Shown here piece after piece: positions 21,099-31,930 of a stretch of 64,000 nt of DNA (its first letter is position 1; every line of letters starts with the position of its first letter). The notes beneath the pieces were generated by a model. It was not told where the DNA came from. It worked only from the letters and a program-made list of their open reading frames with translations, and did not search any database. The stretch is taken from the NCBI GenBank assembly GCA_030386875.1, contig CM059562.1:73778201-73842200 (forward strand), given 5' to 3'. This DNA is from Morinoia aosen. Taxonomy: Eukaryota > Arthropoda > Malacostraca > Amphipoda > Talitridae. Position numbers and translations under genes: made by a program.

Positions 21099-22085
21099 AT
21101 GCCTGACACAGATAATGAAGAGCGAGCACTTGCAAATCCCATTAGACTCCCGCCTTTCATCCCAGGGGACGCTCACACCTGGTTCAACCAGGTGGAAGCT
21201 GTGTTTAGGTATAATAGGATAAATCAGGACATAGATAAATTTTACGCGCTCGTTAGCGCCGCACCCACGAAATTGCTTAATGATTCCAATGAGTTATTAG
21301 AAAACCCTCCTGATCACAATCCTTACGGAATCTTAAAAGGCAAAATCTTGGCAAGGCTTCAGATGTCCGATGCGGACAAGTTTCGTAGTTTGGTAGATGC
21401 CTCTGCTATCCCTCCTGTCTCTAGTTCCTTCTCACCTACTTCGCTAGTCAAAGAGCTGCGGAAACTCGCTACAGGAGTTGCCGTAGCTGAGGGCTTCCTG
21501 AAGGAAGTCTTCATGACGAAGCTAGCACCTAATGTGCGTCCTTTCCTCTCACTGGCAGGGTCTGAACAAACTCTAGAAAAATTAGCGGAAGCCGCAGAGA
21601 CGGTGATCCGGAATATGAATTTGCCACAGGAACCACCAGTGGCTTCCCTGAATGTAGCTGCTACAACTTTTAGCCCGTCAAATACGACGCAGAATTCAGT
21701 CAAAATAGATCAGTTGCAGCAGGACATCGCTGAAATAAAGCAAGCTCTCCAAAATTTTCAAATAGGTCAGAGTCAAAGTGTGGCGCACATTCAGCAAGGC
21801 CCAGGGAGATTCCAAAGCCACCCAAATGCCTACAACTATCCTTATGACTATCCCTCCAACTATCACTATCCTCCTCCTCCTCCTCAACGCTTTGATAGAG
21901 GTAGATCTTATGATAGGTCAAATAATCAAAACCCCCGTTTTCGGTCACGCTCTCGTGATGCCAGTAGCAACTTGTGCTGGTATCACCAGAAATTTGGTGA
22001 CCAAGCTCGAAAATGCGCTTCACGCTTTTGCCCAAGATATACCGAACAAATGGCTTCGGGAAACGCCAACAGCAACGCACAGTAG
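21099..22085 (+). CDS. gag: Gag protein of the Gypsy element
   Basis: A 328-residue frame giving the capsid/nucleocapsid polyprotein that packages element RNA into cytoplasmic particles. Residues 17-60 (LPPFIPGDAHTWFNQVE onwards) match the start of insect Gypsy capsids. Residues 203-222 look coiled-coil; 245-265 are Pro/Tyr-rich; 266-290 are Arg/Ser-rich and basic. The knuckle is C293, H296, C306, C311 (CWYHQKFG then C and C), a CHCC arrangement rather than CCHC. The ATG at 21099 is the first good start after the leader. The C-terminus overlaps pol by 73 nt, in a frame one base back, and the stop TAG is at 22083-22085. Confidence 0.92.
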   Translation: MPDTDNEERALANPIRLPPFIPGDAHTWFNQVEAVFRYNRINQDIDKFYALVSAAPTKLLNDSNELLENPPDHNPYGILKGKILARLQMSDADKFRSLVDASAIPPVSSSFSPTSLVKELRKLATGVAVAEGFLKEVFMTKLAPNVRPFLSLAGSEQTLEKLAEAAETVIRNMNLPQEPPVASLNVAATTFSPSNTTQNSVKIDQLQQDIAEIKQALQNFQIGQSQSVAHIQQGPGRFQSHPNAYNYPYDYPSNYHYPPPPPQRFDRGRSYDRSNNQNPRFRSRSRDASSNLCWYHQKFGDQARKCASRFCPRYTEQMASGNANSNAQ

Positions 22086-25000
22086 CGAGTACTGCGTTGC
22101 CTCATTCCCAGACTACTCGCCTCCTTACTATTCTCGATCCCGTTACCAAATATCGATTTCTAATCGACACTGGCTCTAGCGTATCAATTATTCCAGCCAC
22201 GGCAAAAGTCAAAAACCAGCCAGTAGTGTCTACATTACGCGCCGCAAACGGCACGCCAATCTCGTGTTACGGTGAACGAGTTTTAGAGTGCAGTCTGGGA
22301 TTGAGGCGAACTTTCTTGTTTACCTTCCTCGTCGCGGAAGTCCAAGAGCCTATCATTGGCGCGGACTTTCTCGAAAAATTTGGGATTGTTGTAGACGTCA
22401 AAAATCGTAAAATTAGGGACGAGGAGACACAGATCTCAATTCCCGCTGGTAGCATAACTAAAGAAAATGTCTTGCATTCCTTCTCTATTGCTTTCAAGGA
22501 GGAGTGCATTTTCGCACAAATCCTCAAAAATTTTCCCGCATTAACAAACCCTAACTTAGTCTCTAACAACCTAAAAACGTGCACAAAGCATTTCATAGAG
22601 ACGACGGGACCGCCTGTCTTCTCCCGTGCTAGGAGATTGCCGCCTGATCGATTGGCGTTAGCTAAGAAAGATTTCGCGCGCATGCAGGAGTGTGGCATCA
22701 TCCGCACCTCAAAAAGTCCTTGGGCTAGCCCTCTTTTGCTGGTACCCAAGGCTAACGGTGAATTCAGACCGTGCGGGGACTTCCGCAGGTTGAATGCCGT
22801 TACTTTACCTGATCGCTATCCTATTCCCTACCTTCACGATTTCAGTGCAAATTTGGAAGGAGCACAAATTTTCTCTAAGATTGACCTACAGTCCGCCTTT
22901 CATCAAATCCCTCTTGATGAGTCCGCTATCCCCAAGACCGCTGTCATCACTCCATTTGGTCTCTTTGAATTTCTAAAAATGCCCTATGGTCTCCGGAACG
23001 CTCCTCAAACGTTCCAGAGACACATGGCTGAAATCTTCTCTGATCTATCTTTCGCTTTTGTCTACTTAGACGATATCCTTGTGGCGTCCACAACCCCAGA
23101 GTTGCACAAAGACCATCTTAGGGTCGTTTTTCAAAGATTGTCCGACAATGGACTCCTCGTAAACCCTGAGAAATGTGAGTTCGGAAAGTCATCACTGATT
23201 TATCTAGGTCATGAAATCTCTAGCCTAGGTCTAAAACCTTTGCCTTCCAAAGTAGAAGTGATCAGAAACTTTCCTCTTCCACAGACCCAGAAGGAACTAA
23301 GAAGGTTCCTAGGTTCTGTTAACTTCTACCATCGTTTCATACGCAATTGCGCTCAAACTTTAGCGCCCTTGTCCGACCTCCTCGAAAAGAAGCGCAAAGG
23401 AAAATCTATCGAGGTAAAATGGACAGAAGAAGCGCGCAAAGCTTTTGAAACTATAAAACACAAATTAGCTTCCGCGACTGAACTATCCTACCCTATTTCT
23501 AACGCTGATTTCAGCCTAGTTGTTGACGCATCCAGTACCGCCGTAGGTGCTGTGTTGCAACAACAAGTAGGTACTAATATCTCTCCTCTTGCTTTCTTTT
23601 CCAAGAAGATGTCGCCCACTGAGCGTGCTTATAGCGCGTTCGGTAGGGAACTTCTTGCTATCTATCTATCTGTGAGACACTTTCGCTACGCTCTAGAGGC
23701 AAGGGAGTTTGTGATCTACACTGATCACAAACCTTTGACCTCAGCTATAAAAATGCCTTCTGAGCGGCATTCGCCTAGAGAAGCTCGACACCTGTCCTTT
23801 ATAAGTCAGTTCTCAACTGACATCCGTTACATTAAGGGACTAGACAATACCGTAGCCGATTGCCTCTCTAGAATTAATTCTGTCCAAACCAGTGGCGAAA
23901 TCACCTTCGGCAACATTTGTAATGCTCAAAAGGAGGATCCTGAACTTCAGGACCTTCTCAAATCTTCTAACCCTTCCCTTCCAAAACTAACCTTGGTTGA
24001 CGGCGTGTATCGTGATGCCGAGCGACCTTCTCGTTTGTATCTTCCTGCGACTCTCCGCAGAGTAGCTGTCCTCCACTACCATTCCCTCAGTCACCCTGGT
24101 ATTAACCGTACATTGCGTTTGATTTCTGATCGTTACGTCTGGCCAGCGATGCGTAAGGAGGTCAAGCAAATTGTGCAAACGTGCCATGCGTGTCAGAGTA
24201 GTAAGGTGGTGAAACATAATCGTGCAGCGCTGCAGAGTTGCGCATTCACGGGTAAAAAGTTTGACTCTGTCCACTTAGACCTAGTGGGTCCCTTGCCTGT
24301 ATCGCGCGGTTATTCTTATTTGTTGACCATTATCGATAGGTTCACGCGTTGGGTTGAGGCTGTCCCTCTTCCTGATACACAAACTGAGACTGTAGCTCGC
24401 GCCTTCATGTCCAACTGGATAGCTAGATTTGGGGTTCCCGTACAAGTCACACATGACCGGGGATCACAATTTACCTCCAAATTTTGGAGTGAGCTCAGTA
24501 CCGCTTTAGGGTGTGCAAACACATCCACGACAGCTTACCATCCGCAGTCAAATGGACTTATTGAGAGAGTCCACAGAGACATCAAGTCTGCCTTGCGCTG
24601 CCTTAATTGCAGTCACGATTGGACTGATAGACTTCCAGTAGTATTGCTCAGCATTAGGAATCTCTTCCGGCAAGATCAGCAGTGCACAGCGGCGGAGATG
24701 TTGTACGGGAAGACACTTCGTCTCCCCGGCGACATTGTTGACCCAAAACCGTTGCCTGAATTTTCATCCGCTGACCGTTCCGCATATGTAGCCTGCCTAA
24801 AAGATTGCATGCGTAAGATTGAGTATGTTGCTCCACGAATGCCTCAGACTGAGGACAGACTAGATCCAGCCCTGCAAGACTGCACACATGTGTATGTCCG
24901 AAATGATGCTATAAAGCCTACGCTCACGCGCCCTTATGATGGTCCATTCAAAGTACTTAAACGCAAGCAAAAATATTTCATCCTCGACAGATTCGGCTCG

Positions 25001-25420
25001 AGCGACCCTGTGAGCATAGACAGATTAAAAGTCGCATACACTTCTGATCATAGTGTAACTTATAACTCATCATCTTCTCCGCAGATTTCTCTTTCCACTG
25101 AGACTCGATCATATCTACCATCTCAGTTTCCTCAGTTGACTGCATTGTTGCCTAGTCAGCTTGAGTGTAACCCTTTCTATGTGCCTGTGCATTCAAACCC
25201 TATCTCTAAACCTGTCGTAGATTCTAACTCTAGTCCTCTTACTGTCACAGCGACAAGTCTGGAGAGACCAGACGAGCCCGCTGCAGTAACTCCTGTTCCT
25301 AGGACTCTTGCTGATCTAAACTTGCAGACCCGTTTGGTGAAACTTCCCCGCTCAGTATCATTTGCCAATTGCCGAACTCGGCAGGGTCGCGTAGTTCGCC
25401 CTCCTTCCCGCTACAGATGA
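22013..25420 (+). CDS. pol: Pol polyprotein of the Gypsy element (PR-RT-RNase H-IN)
   Basis: Open for 1135 codons; translation probably enters by -1 frameshift from gag, so the ATG at 22013 need not be the true start. Aspartic protease has DTG at residues 52-54. Reverse transcriptase spans about 205-400 with the catalytic YLDD at 351-354. RNase H has D505, E546, D571 and D616. Integrase has an HHCC zinc site (H690, H694, C724, C727), a DDE triad D756, D815, E851, and a GPF-type motif near its C-terminal region (PYDGPFKVL). All catalytic residues are present and no stop or frameshift interrupts it. It copies element RNA to DNA and integrates it in the nucleus. No chromodomain was recognised. 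Confidence 0.95.
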   Translation: MRFTLLPKIYRTNGFGKRQQQRTVASTALPHSQTTRLLTILDPVTKYRFLIDTGSSVSIIPATAKVKNQPVVSTLRAANGTPISCYGERVLECSLGLRRTFLFTFLVAEVQEPIIGADFLEKFGIVVDVKNRKIRDEETQISIPAGSITKENVLHSFSIAFKEECIFAQILKNFPALTNPNLVSNNLKTCTKHFIETTGPPVFSRARRLPPDRLALAKKDFARMQECGIIRTSKSPWASPLLLVPKANGEFRPCGDFRRLNAVTLPDRYPIPYLHDFSANLEGAQIFSKIDLQSAFHQIPLDESAIPKTAVITPFGLFEFLKMPYGLRNAPQTFQRHMAEIFSDLSFAFVYLDDILVASTTPELHKDHLRVVFQRLSDNGLLVNPEKCEFGKSSLIYLGHEISSLGLKPLPSKVEVIRNFPLPQTQKELRRFLGSVNFYHRFIRNCAQTLAPLSDLLEKKRKGKSIEVKWTEEARKAFETIKHKLASATELSYPISNADFSLVVDASSTAVGAVLQQQVGTNISPLAFFSKKMSPTERAYSAFGRELLAIYLSVRHFRYALEAREFVIYTDHKPLTSAIKMPSERHSPREARHLSFISQFSTDIRYIKGLDNTVADCLSRINSVQTSGEITFGNICNAQKEDPELQDLLKSSNPSLPKLTLVDGVYRDAERPSRLYLPATLRRVAVLHYHSLSHPGINRTLRLISDRYVWPAMRKEVKQIVQTCHACQSSKVVKHNRAALQSCAFTGKKFDSVHLDLVGPLPVSRGYSYLLTIIDRFTRWVEAVPLPDTQTETVARAFMSNWIARFGVPVQVTHDRGSQFTSKFWSELSTALGCANTSTTAYHPQSNGLIERVHRDIKSALRCLNCSHDWTDRLPVVLLSIRNLFRQDQQCTAAEMLYGKTLRLPGDIVDPKPLPEFSSADRSAYVACLKDCMRKIEYVAPRMPQTEDRLDPALQDCTHVYVRNDAIKPTLTRPYDGPFKVLKRKQKYFILDRFGSSDPVSIDRLKVAYTSDHSVTYNSSSSPQISLSTETRSYLPSQFPQLTALLPSQLECNPFYVPVHSNPISKPVVDSNSSPLTVTATSLERPDEPAAVTPVPRTLADLNLQTRLVKLPRSVSFANCRTRQGRVVRPPSRYR
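22058..22064 (+). promoter_or_regulatory. Canonical -1 frameshift slippery heptamer
   Basis: The sequence GGGAAAC lies in the gag frame exactly as G GGA AAC, the X XXY YYZ form used for -1 ribosomal slippage. It sits inside the gag/pol overlap, 18 nt before the gag stop, and pol is in the -1 frame. Slippage here would fuse Gag to Pol. Whether a downstream stem-loop or pseudoknot assists was not worked out. Confidence 0.75.
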
Positions 25421-25444
25421 TTGCAGCGGGTGGACCTTTCGGTC

Positions 25445-25461
25445 TGCGCCTTGGGGGGTAA
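25445..25461 (+). other. Polypurine tract region before 3' LTR
   Basis: The sequence TTGGGGGGTAA directly precedes the TG of the 3' LTR. A short purine run at this place primes plus-strand synthesis in Gypsy elements. Confidence 0.6.
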
Positions 25462-26441
25462 TGTAGCATACCGCTACATACCGCTACATAACGTAAAAAT
25501 TATAAATTTGCCATTCATACTTAAATAAATTAATTAGTAGCATTAAAATTATTACTCTAATTTATTATTAATTATTTTCTACTTCTAATTCATAATTATT
25601 AACATTTTTGTGTAAATACATGAGAGATCAAAATAATCAATTGACATTTCGAGTTCTCAAGCAGCCAGTCTGGCAACACACTAGCGCGCCGCCTAGTCCA
25701 CTTACTCTTGCTTGTGGCGTGGTCGCGCAAACATCTCGATTCTACGTCGCCGCCATTCACACACACACCATTACCATATTCTCCCTGGGCTCTTTTTATG
25801 ATTCTCCTACTGGATTGAACTTGGATTGAACCTGGATTCTACTTGGATTAAACTTGATTATGATCTTTGCCCTTAGCCTGATTTATTCTCTAATTACGGG
25901 CCTCAAATTCTCCACTGCCTAAAAGTACGGGCACCATTGAATTAGCTTTGGCATTCGCTGAATTCCGCGTGCCAGAATCTTAAATACTATTCACTCCAAG
26001 AGTCATCGTCGCCATCAGGCTCGGCGCCTTGGTTAAATTCGCCTGCCCAAAAATTAAACTTGCCTTGCCTACACAAGTGGCTAAGCACCTATTGGATTAC
26101 TTGAGAATACTTGCCCACTGTAAATAATAGCCCTAACTAGATACACTTAAAATCTCACCCACCGGCCGGAGTGACGTCAGCGCTCACCGAAGTTCACCAC
26201 CGGCATTCCGGACCTCTCTGAGATTTCCAGTCAAGCTCACCGAAGACCGAAGTCCTCCCGGGTTTCCTCTGCCAATAAACTACAACCCAAACCGAGCTGA
26301 GTTCCACACCGCTTTCATTATCCCTTTTGCAATTTACCCAGTGCGCTTCGAGAAATAGATCGAGTTTTTGTTTATTCCTTGCCGCTCAAATCAAATTTCC
26401 ACTGAACCACACAACGGCAACACCCACAAAAAAACCCGACA
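25462..26441 (+). repeat. 3' LTR of the Gypsy element
   Basis: 980 bp, same length as the 5' LTR and nearly identical. Starts TGTAGCATACC, ends CCCGACA, with AATAAA at 26274-26279. Host GACC follows. Confidence 0.95.
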
Positions 26442-26445
26442 GACC

Positions 26446-27180
26446 TTAGGCTCAGTTGTCACTGCTTATGCCACCTTTAGTTTGTCCAGGCAAAGTTTGC
26501 TGATGTGTTCAAGCCTCTAATCAATTGAATTGGAATAATCTATTGATCGCCATGGTCTCATTAGGGTTTTGCCATCTCTTGTGTGTTCCAGTTGTAATTA
26601 ATTGTGTTCTCAAGTTTTGTATGTTTATTAAGTCAGATTTAAATAATTTTTGGAATTCCCTTGAATTTTTAGTCAATGTTTAAATTTCATATCTTGGGAA
26701 ATGAAGCTATGAAAAGGTTATTTACATCAATAGAGATGGTATCTTCGGTAGTTACTTACCTCAAATCGAGTCACATAAATAATCATTCTTTCCTGATCAT
26801 TAACTGTAGCAAGAATTCCGATCATAATCACTTTAGTGACAACTCTTACTATTGATTTTGGTTAGGTTAATTTGTGTATAAAAATGTTAATAATTAGTCG
26901 TTACCTGATTTTAGCTAAATTAGGGTGATTATGCTTACCTCTGGAAGTCTCCGAATATTCTAAATTCCCAACTCCTGGAAATTCTAATCCAGAAATCATC
27001 CAATTATCTGATTTGGGGGTTAAATTTAGTTTAACCAGCAATTGGTCGCCCTCAACTGTAGCTACCTGTTCCTTTGACCTCTTGGCAATGTCGGCTACCT
27101 CCAGTGGTTGTTGTTCATTATAACTCATAGGATGCCCTAATACTCTTCTGATATGCCTCCTCCTGATCAATGTTTTCTAA
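26446..27180. other. AT-rich sequence, nothing firmly recognised
   Basis: An 89-codon minus-strand frame (26901-27170) has no recognised domain. It could be a retroelement remnant but there is no motif to support it. Confidence 0.3.
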
Positions 27181-27184
27181 ATCC

Positions 27185-27310
27185 TTCTTGTGCTCTGAAC
27201 CTCCTCCTCAACTACCAATTCTGTGCACTTTGTGCATAGATTCCGCGTTCCCTCTACCCTTTTCCAAATGGTACATTCCTCTCTCCTCTCGTAGGACACC
27301 TTTCACGTTC
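27185..27310 (+). repeat. Partial, diverged SINE-like copy
   Basis: Shares the order of words GTGCACTTTGTGCATAGATTCC, GCGTTCCC, AAATGGTAC and CCTCTC with the 3' half of the family at 55113-55473. The head and tail are missing. Confidence 0.5.
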
Positions 27311-27429
27311 AAGCCAGGGAGTCCAGGGATTTCTCATATAATAATAAATAATAACAAGAATTAGACCGTACGTGCCCTCTCTGGCACAATTCCTAGCTTA
27401 AGTCAAGTAATCTTTATGACAAATCTAGC

Positions 27430-28400
27430 CTTAGTTAGGATCAGTACAGTCAGCCCTCGACTGCGGCTTAGCGTAAACGTTCGAATTAAACACGGCCAAT
27501 TTTTAAGATACTCTTGTAAATAGCAGTCACACCCTAGATTATTCGGCGGCAACAGCCTTGAATATTAATCAGGACAAACTAACTTACATTGCCTACCCAG
27601 TAATATTCTTATCTCATGTATTAATCTTGCACTCCAATTCGGAGATGGTCGTACACGACACGTCACGGTTAATAGTACCCGGAGAATACTAGTTTGGTGG
27701 AGTAATGGCATGTAGGGAGATTCATGATTGTCCATACGAGTACTTATTGTTGCGACTGCCTCGCCCTTGTTCAGGCGCCAGAATGGGGCCGAGGCACCCG
27801 CATATAATCCTCCATTTGAGGCAATCCTGTAATTCAGCAGTAAAGCTCGCAGCCTGGCTTGCGTAGCGACTGTCTCTCCTTGTGTTATCATGCTTGAACA
27901 AGTAACCCAAGCTCTCTCCCCGTACAGAAGAACCTCCGAAGCCGACACACAGACAATCACCACCAACATTCAATTAACAATTCCCATACTCTATTAGCCA
28001 CACGGCTATCAACCAAACCAAGCCACACGGCTATCAACCAAACCAAGCCACACGGCTATCAAACCACACCAAGCCACAAGGCACGGGTAGAACCCCTGCG
28101 GGAACTACCTCCTTCAAGATACTCATATAATCAAAACTGTTACCGCACCTGCGGAATATTACACTAACAAATCCACTCTCGCCGGGATCCACCCCGGATT
28201 CCCTCGAGCCACGGCACCTGCTGAAGTGCGGCTACTCCCTGGACCCGGACCTTCTTCCTCAAGAAGTGGATCTCCACACTACTGCCGTAGTCACGGCACT
28301 CAGAGTCAACAAATAAAGACCAGGCGAGAGTATAACAGTTCTTTCATTGTCCTGCAGAGGTCAATCGTGCAAGTGAGATTAGGTGCCAGTAAGGCAACTC
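27430..28400 (+). repeat. Possible decayed LTR with 26-bp tandem repeat
   Basis: A 26-bp unit beginning GCCACACGGCTATCAACC is repeated three to four times at 27999-28080. Downstream, 28290-28365 has AATAAA, GAGAGTATAACAG and TTCTTTCATTGTCC in the same order and spacing as the poly(A) end of the Gypsy LTR. The upstream part cannot be aligned by eye. Confidence 0.35.
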
Positions 28401-28559
28401 GAATTACCCACACATAACTCCTTCTGAGTCAGATTAAGTCATTAGTTTGTTAAGTGTCGCCATTCGATGGCGACTGGTGACCTCCCCTTTTAAAAGAACA
28501 TCCTCTTGTGAAATTGACCAATTCCTCGATATTCAACCTTTTAAAAATCAAATTCAATT

Positions 28560-30770
28560 AGTTCCCCATTTGGGAGAAGTTAACAAGTTCATAATTTGGA
28601 GTAAACCATGAGAAAGGATAATGATTGACGTGGAAACTCAGCTTTTGGTCTGGGAATTTATTCGGAGGAAACGCCCGGCGGTCTGGCGAGTCTTGAGTTA
28701 CTGACGACTTGGCTGGCGAGGTTCGCAGTCCGTGCAGGCGAAGAGGCACCGGCTAGTGACGACGTCGACAGTGAGGGTGTGGGTTTGGAGTTGATTTTAG
28801 CGGCCCAATTTATCAGACTTTGGAATGACTCGTGACGTTTGGTGGTGGCACGTTAAGGTATCAGCGCTGTCTATCCCCAAACTGGACAAGCGAGTCATCA
28901 AGGTCGAAGCAGGTAGTTTAGTTAGCCGGGGATGGAATCTTAGGCTTACTAGCTTCAAAAATAACCCATGTGAATTGCAAGGGGAATAGATGGTAACTGA
29001 GGTCTATCAGGCCCAAAACAAAGGACCAAAACTAATCCAAGTAGAAGTCCCAAAAGCGGCCCAGGGAGACTGTGTGTGTGGTGTGTGGCGATGACGTTGA
29101 GGTCCTGCAAAGAGTCCAAACGCTGGATGAGCAGTCCAAGGAGACATCAAGGAAAATTCCACCACTGACAGTCCCCAACATCGTACATGATAAAACTCCC
29201 ACACAGCAGAAAATCTCTGAGAAATTCCACAGATCCTACACGAGCTAATTTTAATTTATTCTCACTTTTGTCAAGCTCAAAAAAGGTAGGACAGAATCAA
29301 TTAAGAAACTCTTATACAACTGCTCCTGCTTCAACTGCAAGGCATGAAATTTAAGAATTTTTAGTAATAACTATTTGTGGTTTTCTAAGAGCGACATCGG
29401 GGATCAAATCCCTGGAACCATGGAAAACACATGACTTAACAAGACATGGTTCATGAAGCAGAAGAAAAGAATTACAGCAATTAAGAATTGTATAGAATGA
29501 GAATTAATGTTTCTTTATGTACTCTAGAACATCTCTATAACTGCACGAGATATAACAGAGAAAAATCCTAAAGTTCATTGATATAAATACTACTGAAAAT
29601 CACTGATAAATATCATTTGCAATAATAAAAAATTAAGGAATAATATCCACAATAAAAAAAGAAACACTAAACGTTTTGCTTGCACAGAAAAGGAAATATG
29701 CGCAAAAAACGAAAGCATGAAAATCAGTGCGACGATTAACCCGGCGGTTTACGCGTCGCCATTTTGCAATCCCCCTTGAGCGTTCACGAAGTATTTTTAT
29801 GCGAGAAGTACTCATTTTACGATGGCAGATGCTAATATGTATTTCTGCCGCAAAAATAAGAGAAATTCGATTTTAATTTGATGATGGTGATTTATATTGA
29901 AATAAATGCAATTAAACGCAAGATTTAAGGAGTATGAAATATCTATAGGATAAAACTAAAAACATTAGCAGGCATATGCATGAATAATCTTCGTAATTTA
30001 TAAACATACGAAATTATTAAAAGACATTTCCCAATTAATAATTTCACGCTAAAACACACTCCAGAAAACTACTGTACTTTATGTTGTGAAAAAGAAATAC
30101 TATCCCGCGTACAAAAAGTACGAATTTTAAATGACAAGAGTCGGCAGCATGTGCTTCGCCATTTTGGGAAAACAAAGAAAGCGGGAACAAAGACGCTATC
30201 CACGGAGACGCCGGCAGTCTAGCCTCGCTCTATCAAGTATCCCGTGAACGGATCTTGAGTTAATATGACAGCTGCTAGTGTGTAACTTTGTAGTAAGGCA
30301 TAGGTGAACGTAGTTGAATATAATAATAATAATATTAATTCGACAAGAAATGAAACATGACACGCAAATGTTTACGCTATTTCACGTTGAGGTAGCATTC
30401 GAAATACACATGCCAGTCTAAAAGTTTTAGCACGATTTTTAAGTGTATCACTACATCACGACACTGAACAGATCTCTACGTTTAAACACAATACACACTA
30501 AAAAACACATGGCACATATACTTTACCAGGTTACTTCTTCTTATTTAAACACTAAATATCTTCACTTACACGAACGCGGTATGCACGAGCTAGTGATGCA
30601 CGAGAGAATGTGTTTCAAAGAGACGCCATGCACAGTGCTGCCAGATTCAGAGGCTTGAAACACGAACATGTCAATCGTGACTTTAATTTTATGCTTTTTG
30701 CACAAAAACTTTAAGGATTACGAATTAGAAGTAGAAAATAATTAATAATAAATTAGAGTAAGATTTTTTG
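28560..30770 (-). repeat. Decayed Gypsy-type LTR, reverse orientation, with internal insertion
   Basis: Read on the minus strand it starts near 30770 with the LTR block TTATTATTAATTATTTTCTA and CTTCTAATTC, continues with TTGACATGTTCGTGTTTCAAG and TCTGGCAGCACTGTGC (about 30610), resumes at 29170-28975 with the CCCTGGGC-type block, and ends near 28600 with CCGGGCGTTTCCTC, AATAAA and AAAGCTGAGTTTCCAC. These match successive parts of the intact 980-bp LTR. About 1.3 kb between 29230 and 30580 has no counterpart and is probably an insertion. Confidence 0.65.
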
Positions 30771-31209
30771 GCGTGTTCTTGTCTTTTTTAGCTGTTTCGT
30801 TTTTCAGCTAGATTCCACGAATCATGGTGTTTAAATTACATGTATTTTCCATAATTTCACAAAATAGAATAACCGATTTTTACTGCTTTAAAAATCATGT
30901 ACAAGTCTGGTACTGTCATGCATATTCCTGCAAAAGTTTTTAGCGGTGTGATATTTCATCATATTCCCTAAATCATGCGCTTAATCGCATGTAGTTTTCA
31001 ATAATGAGTAACAATTATGTCATTACCAAAATAATTCTCGTAAATTTCATGCTCTTATTTTTAAAGCAAGGGCAGTATTGAAAGAGCTTGCCAGCTGTTA
31101 AAAATCTATCCTCTTTCATGAGTTTGACAAAAGGAGAACAGTCATTGCCAGTTTTTAACTTTCCTATTTCTTTCCTGAGCCCTAAAGAAATAATAGCTTT
31201 GAGTTAAAT

Positions 31210-31930
31210 CTGTGGAAGAAGTTCAGGGTTTCTCCGTGATGGGAAAATTATCCATTGCAGTGTAGGGATTGTCAGTTGTGGAATCTTTCTTTGATGCCTC
31301 TTCGAGGACCCTCTTATTCAGCGTCTTCGACTATTGCAGATCCCCGACGGCATCAAACACCACAACACACATTCCTTGGGTTTTTCGGAGCTTCACAAGT
31401 TAAAATCACGTGGCTTATTATTTCTCACTAAGTCACCTTGAGTTACACTTACCACTCAAATTTCGAGTTACACCATTTAACTCGCCCTTATTGCCTTGCA
31501 TTTGCCTCGGTTTTGTGAGCGGATTCAGCCTGGTATAATTATCTAATTTACCTGCTAAACATTCATCTGCTTTCACTACGGACATTTGTCTTCAGGGTGT
31601 AATATTCTTAAAACTCCAAGACAAAGTAAAATGGAGTGACCATCGTCAATCACGGCTCAAAATTAAGATTCGAAGTAACTCTGAAAGTCCTAATTCTCTG
31701 GCTTGTTAAATTGCCCGCAACCTGAAAGTAACCTCCACAAAACATACTCACTTACACCTGGCAAACGTCATCGCTCGCCGGACCTCGCCTGCGCGGAGGT
31801 TCCCATCTAAGAGAAGATTTTCAGAAGCCAAGCACGCCATCGCTCATCACGGCTTCCTTCAATAAAGAAAATCTAAAAGCTGAGTTCCCATGTCTTATTA
31901 TCCCTCTCTTACGATTTCGAAAAACACTGT
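31210..31930 (+). repeat. Decayed Gypsy-type LTR, forward orientation
   Basis: 31260-31370 is a diverged inverted copy of 29075-29170 (shared GTCAGTNGTGGAAT, CTTTGATG, TTCAGCGT, GACTNTTGCAG). 31760-31920 matches the end of the intact LTR: a GCCGGACCTC block, TTCAATAAAGAAAATC, AAAAGCTGAGTTCCC and TTATTATCCCT. It faces away from the reverse copy at 28560-30770. Confidence 0.6.

Larger units (their letters stand above)
19519..26441 (+). mobile_element. Complete Ty3/Gypsy LTR retrotransposon
   Basis: A 6.9-kb element with two 980-bp LTRs, primer-binding site, intact gag, intact pol (protease, RT, RNase H, integrase) and a purine tract before the 3' LTR. The host sequence GACC is duplicated on both sides (19515-19518 and 26442-26445), the 4-bp duplication typical of Gypsy integrases. 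Order RT-RNase H-integrase places it in Ty3/Gypsy. There is no envelope-like frame after integrase. The gag CHCC knuckle resembles the CsRn1-type group. LTRs differ at one position that I noticed (C at about 19891, A at about 25834), so insertion is very recent and the copy may be active. Confidence 0.95.

Noticed and set aside
22013..25420. Envelope-like gene in the Gypsy element
   Set aside because: Only a short tail follows the integrase, and no third frame exists before the 3' LTR at 25462.
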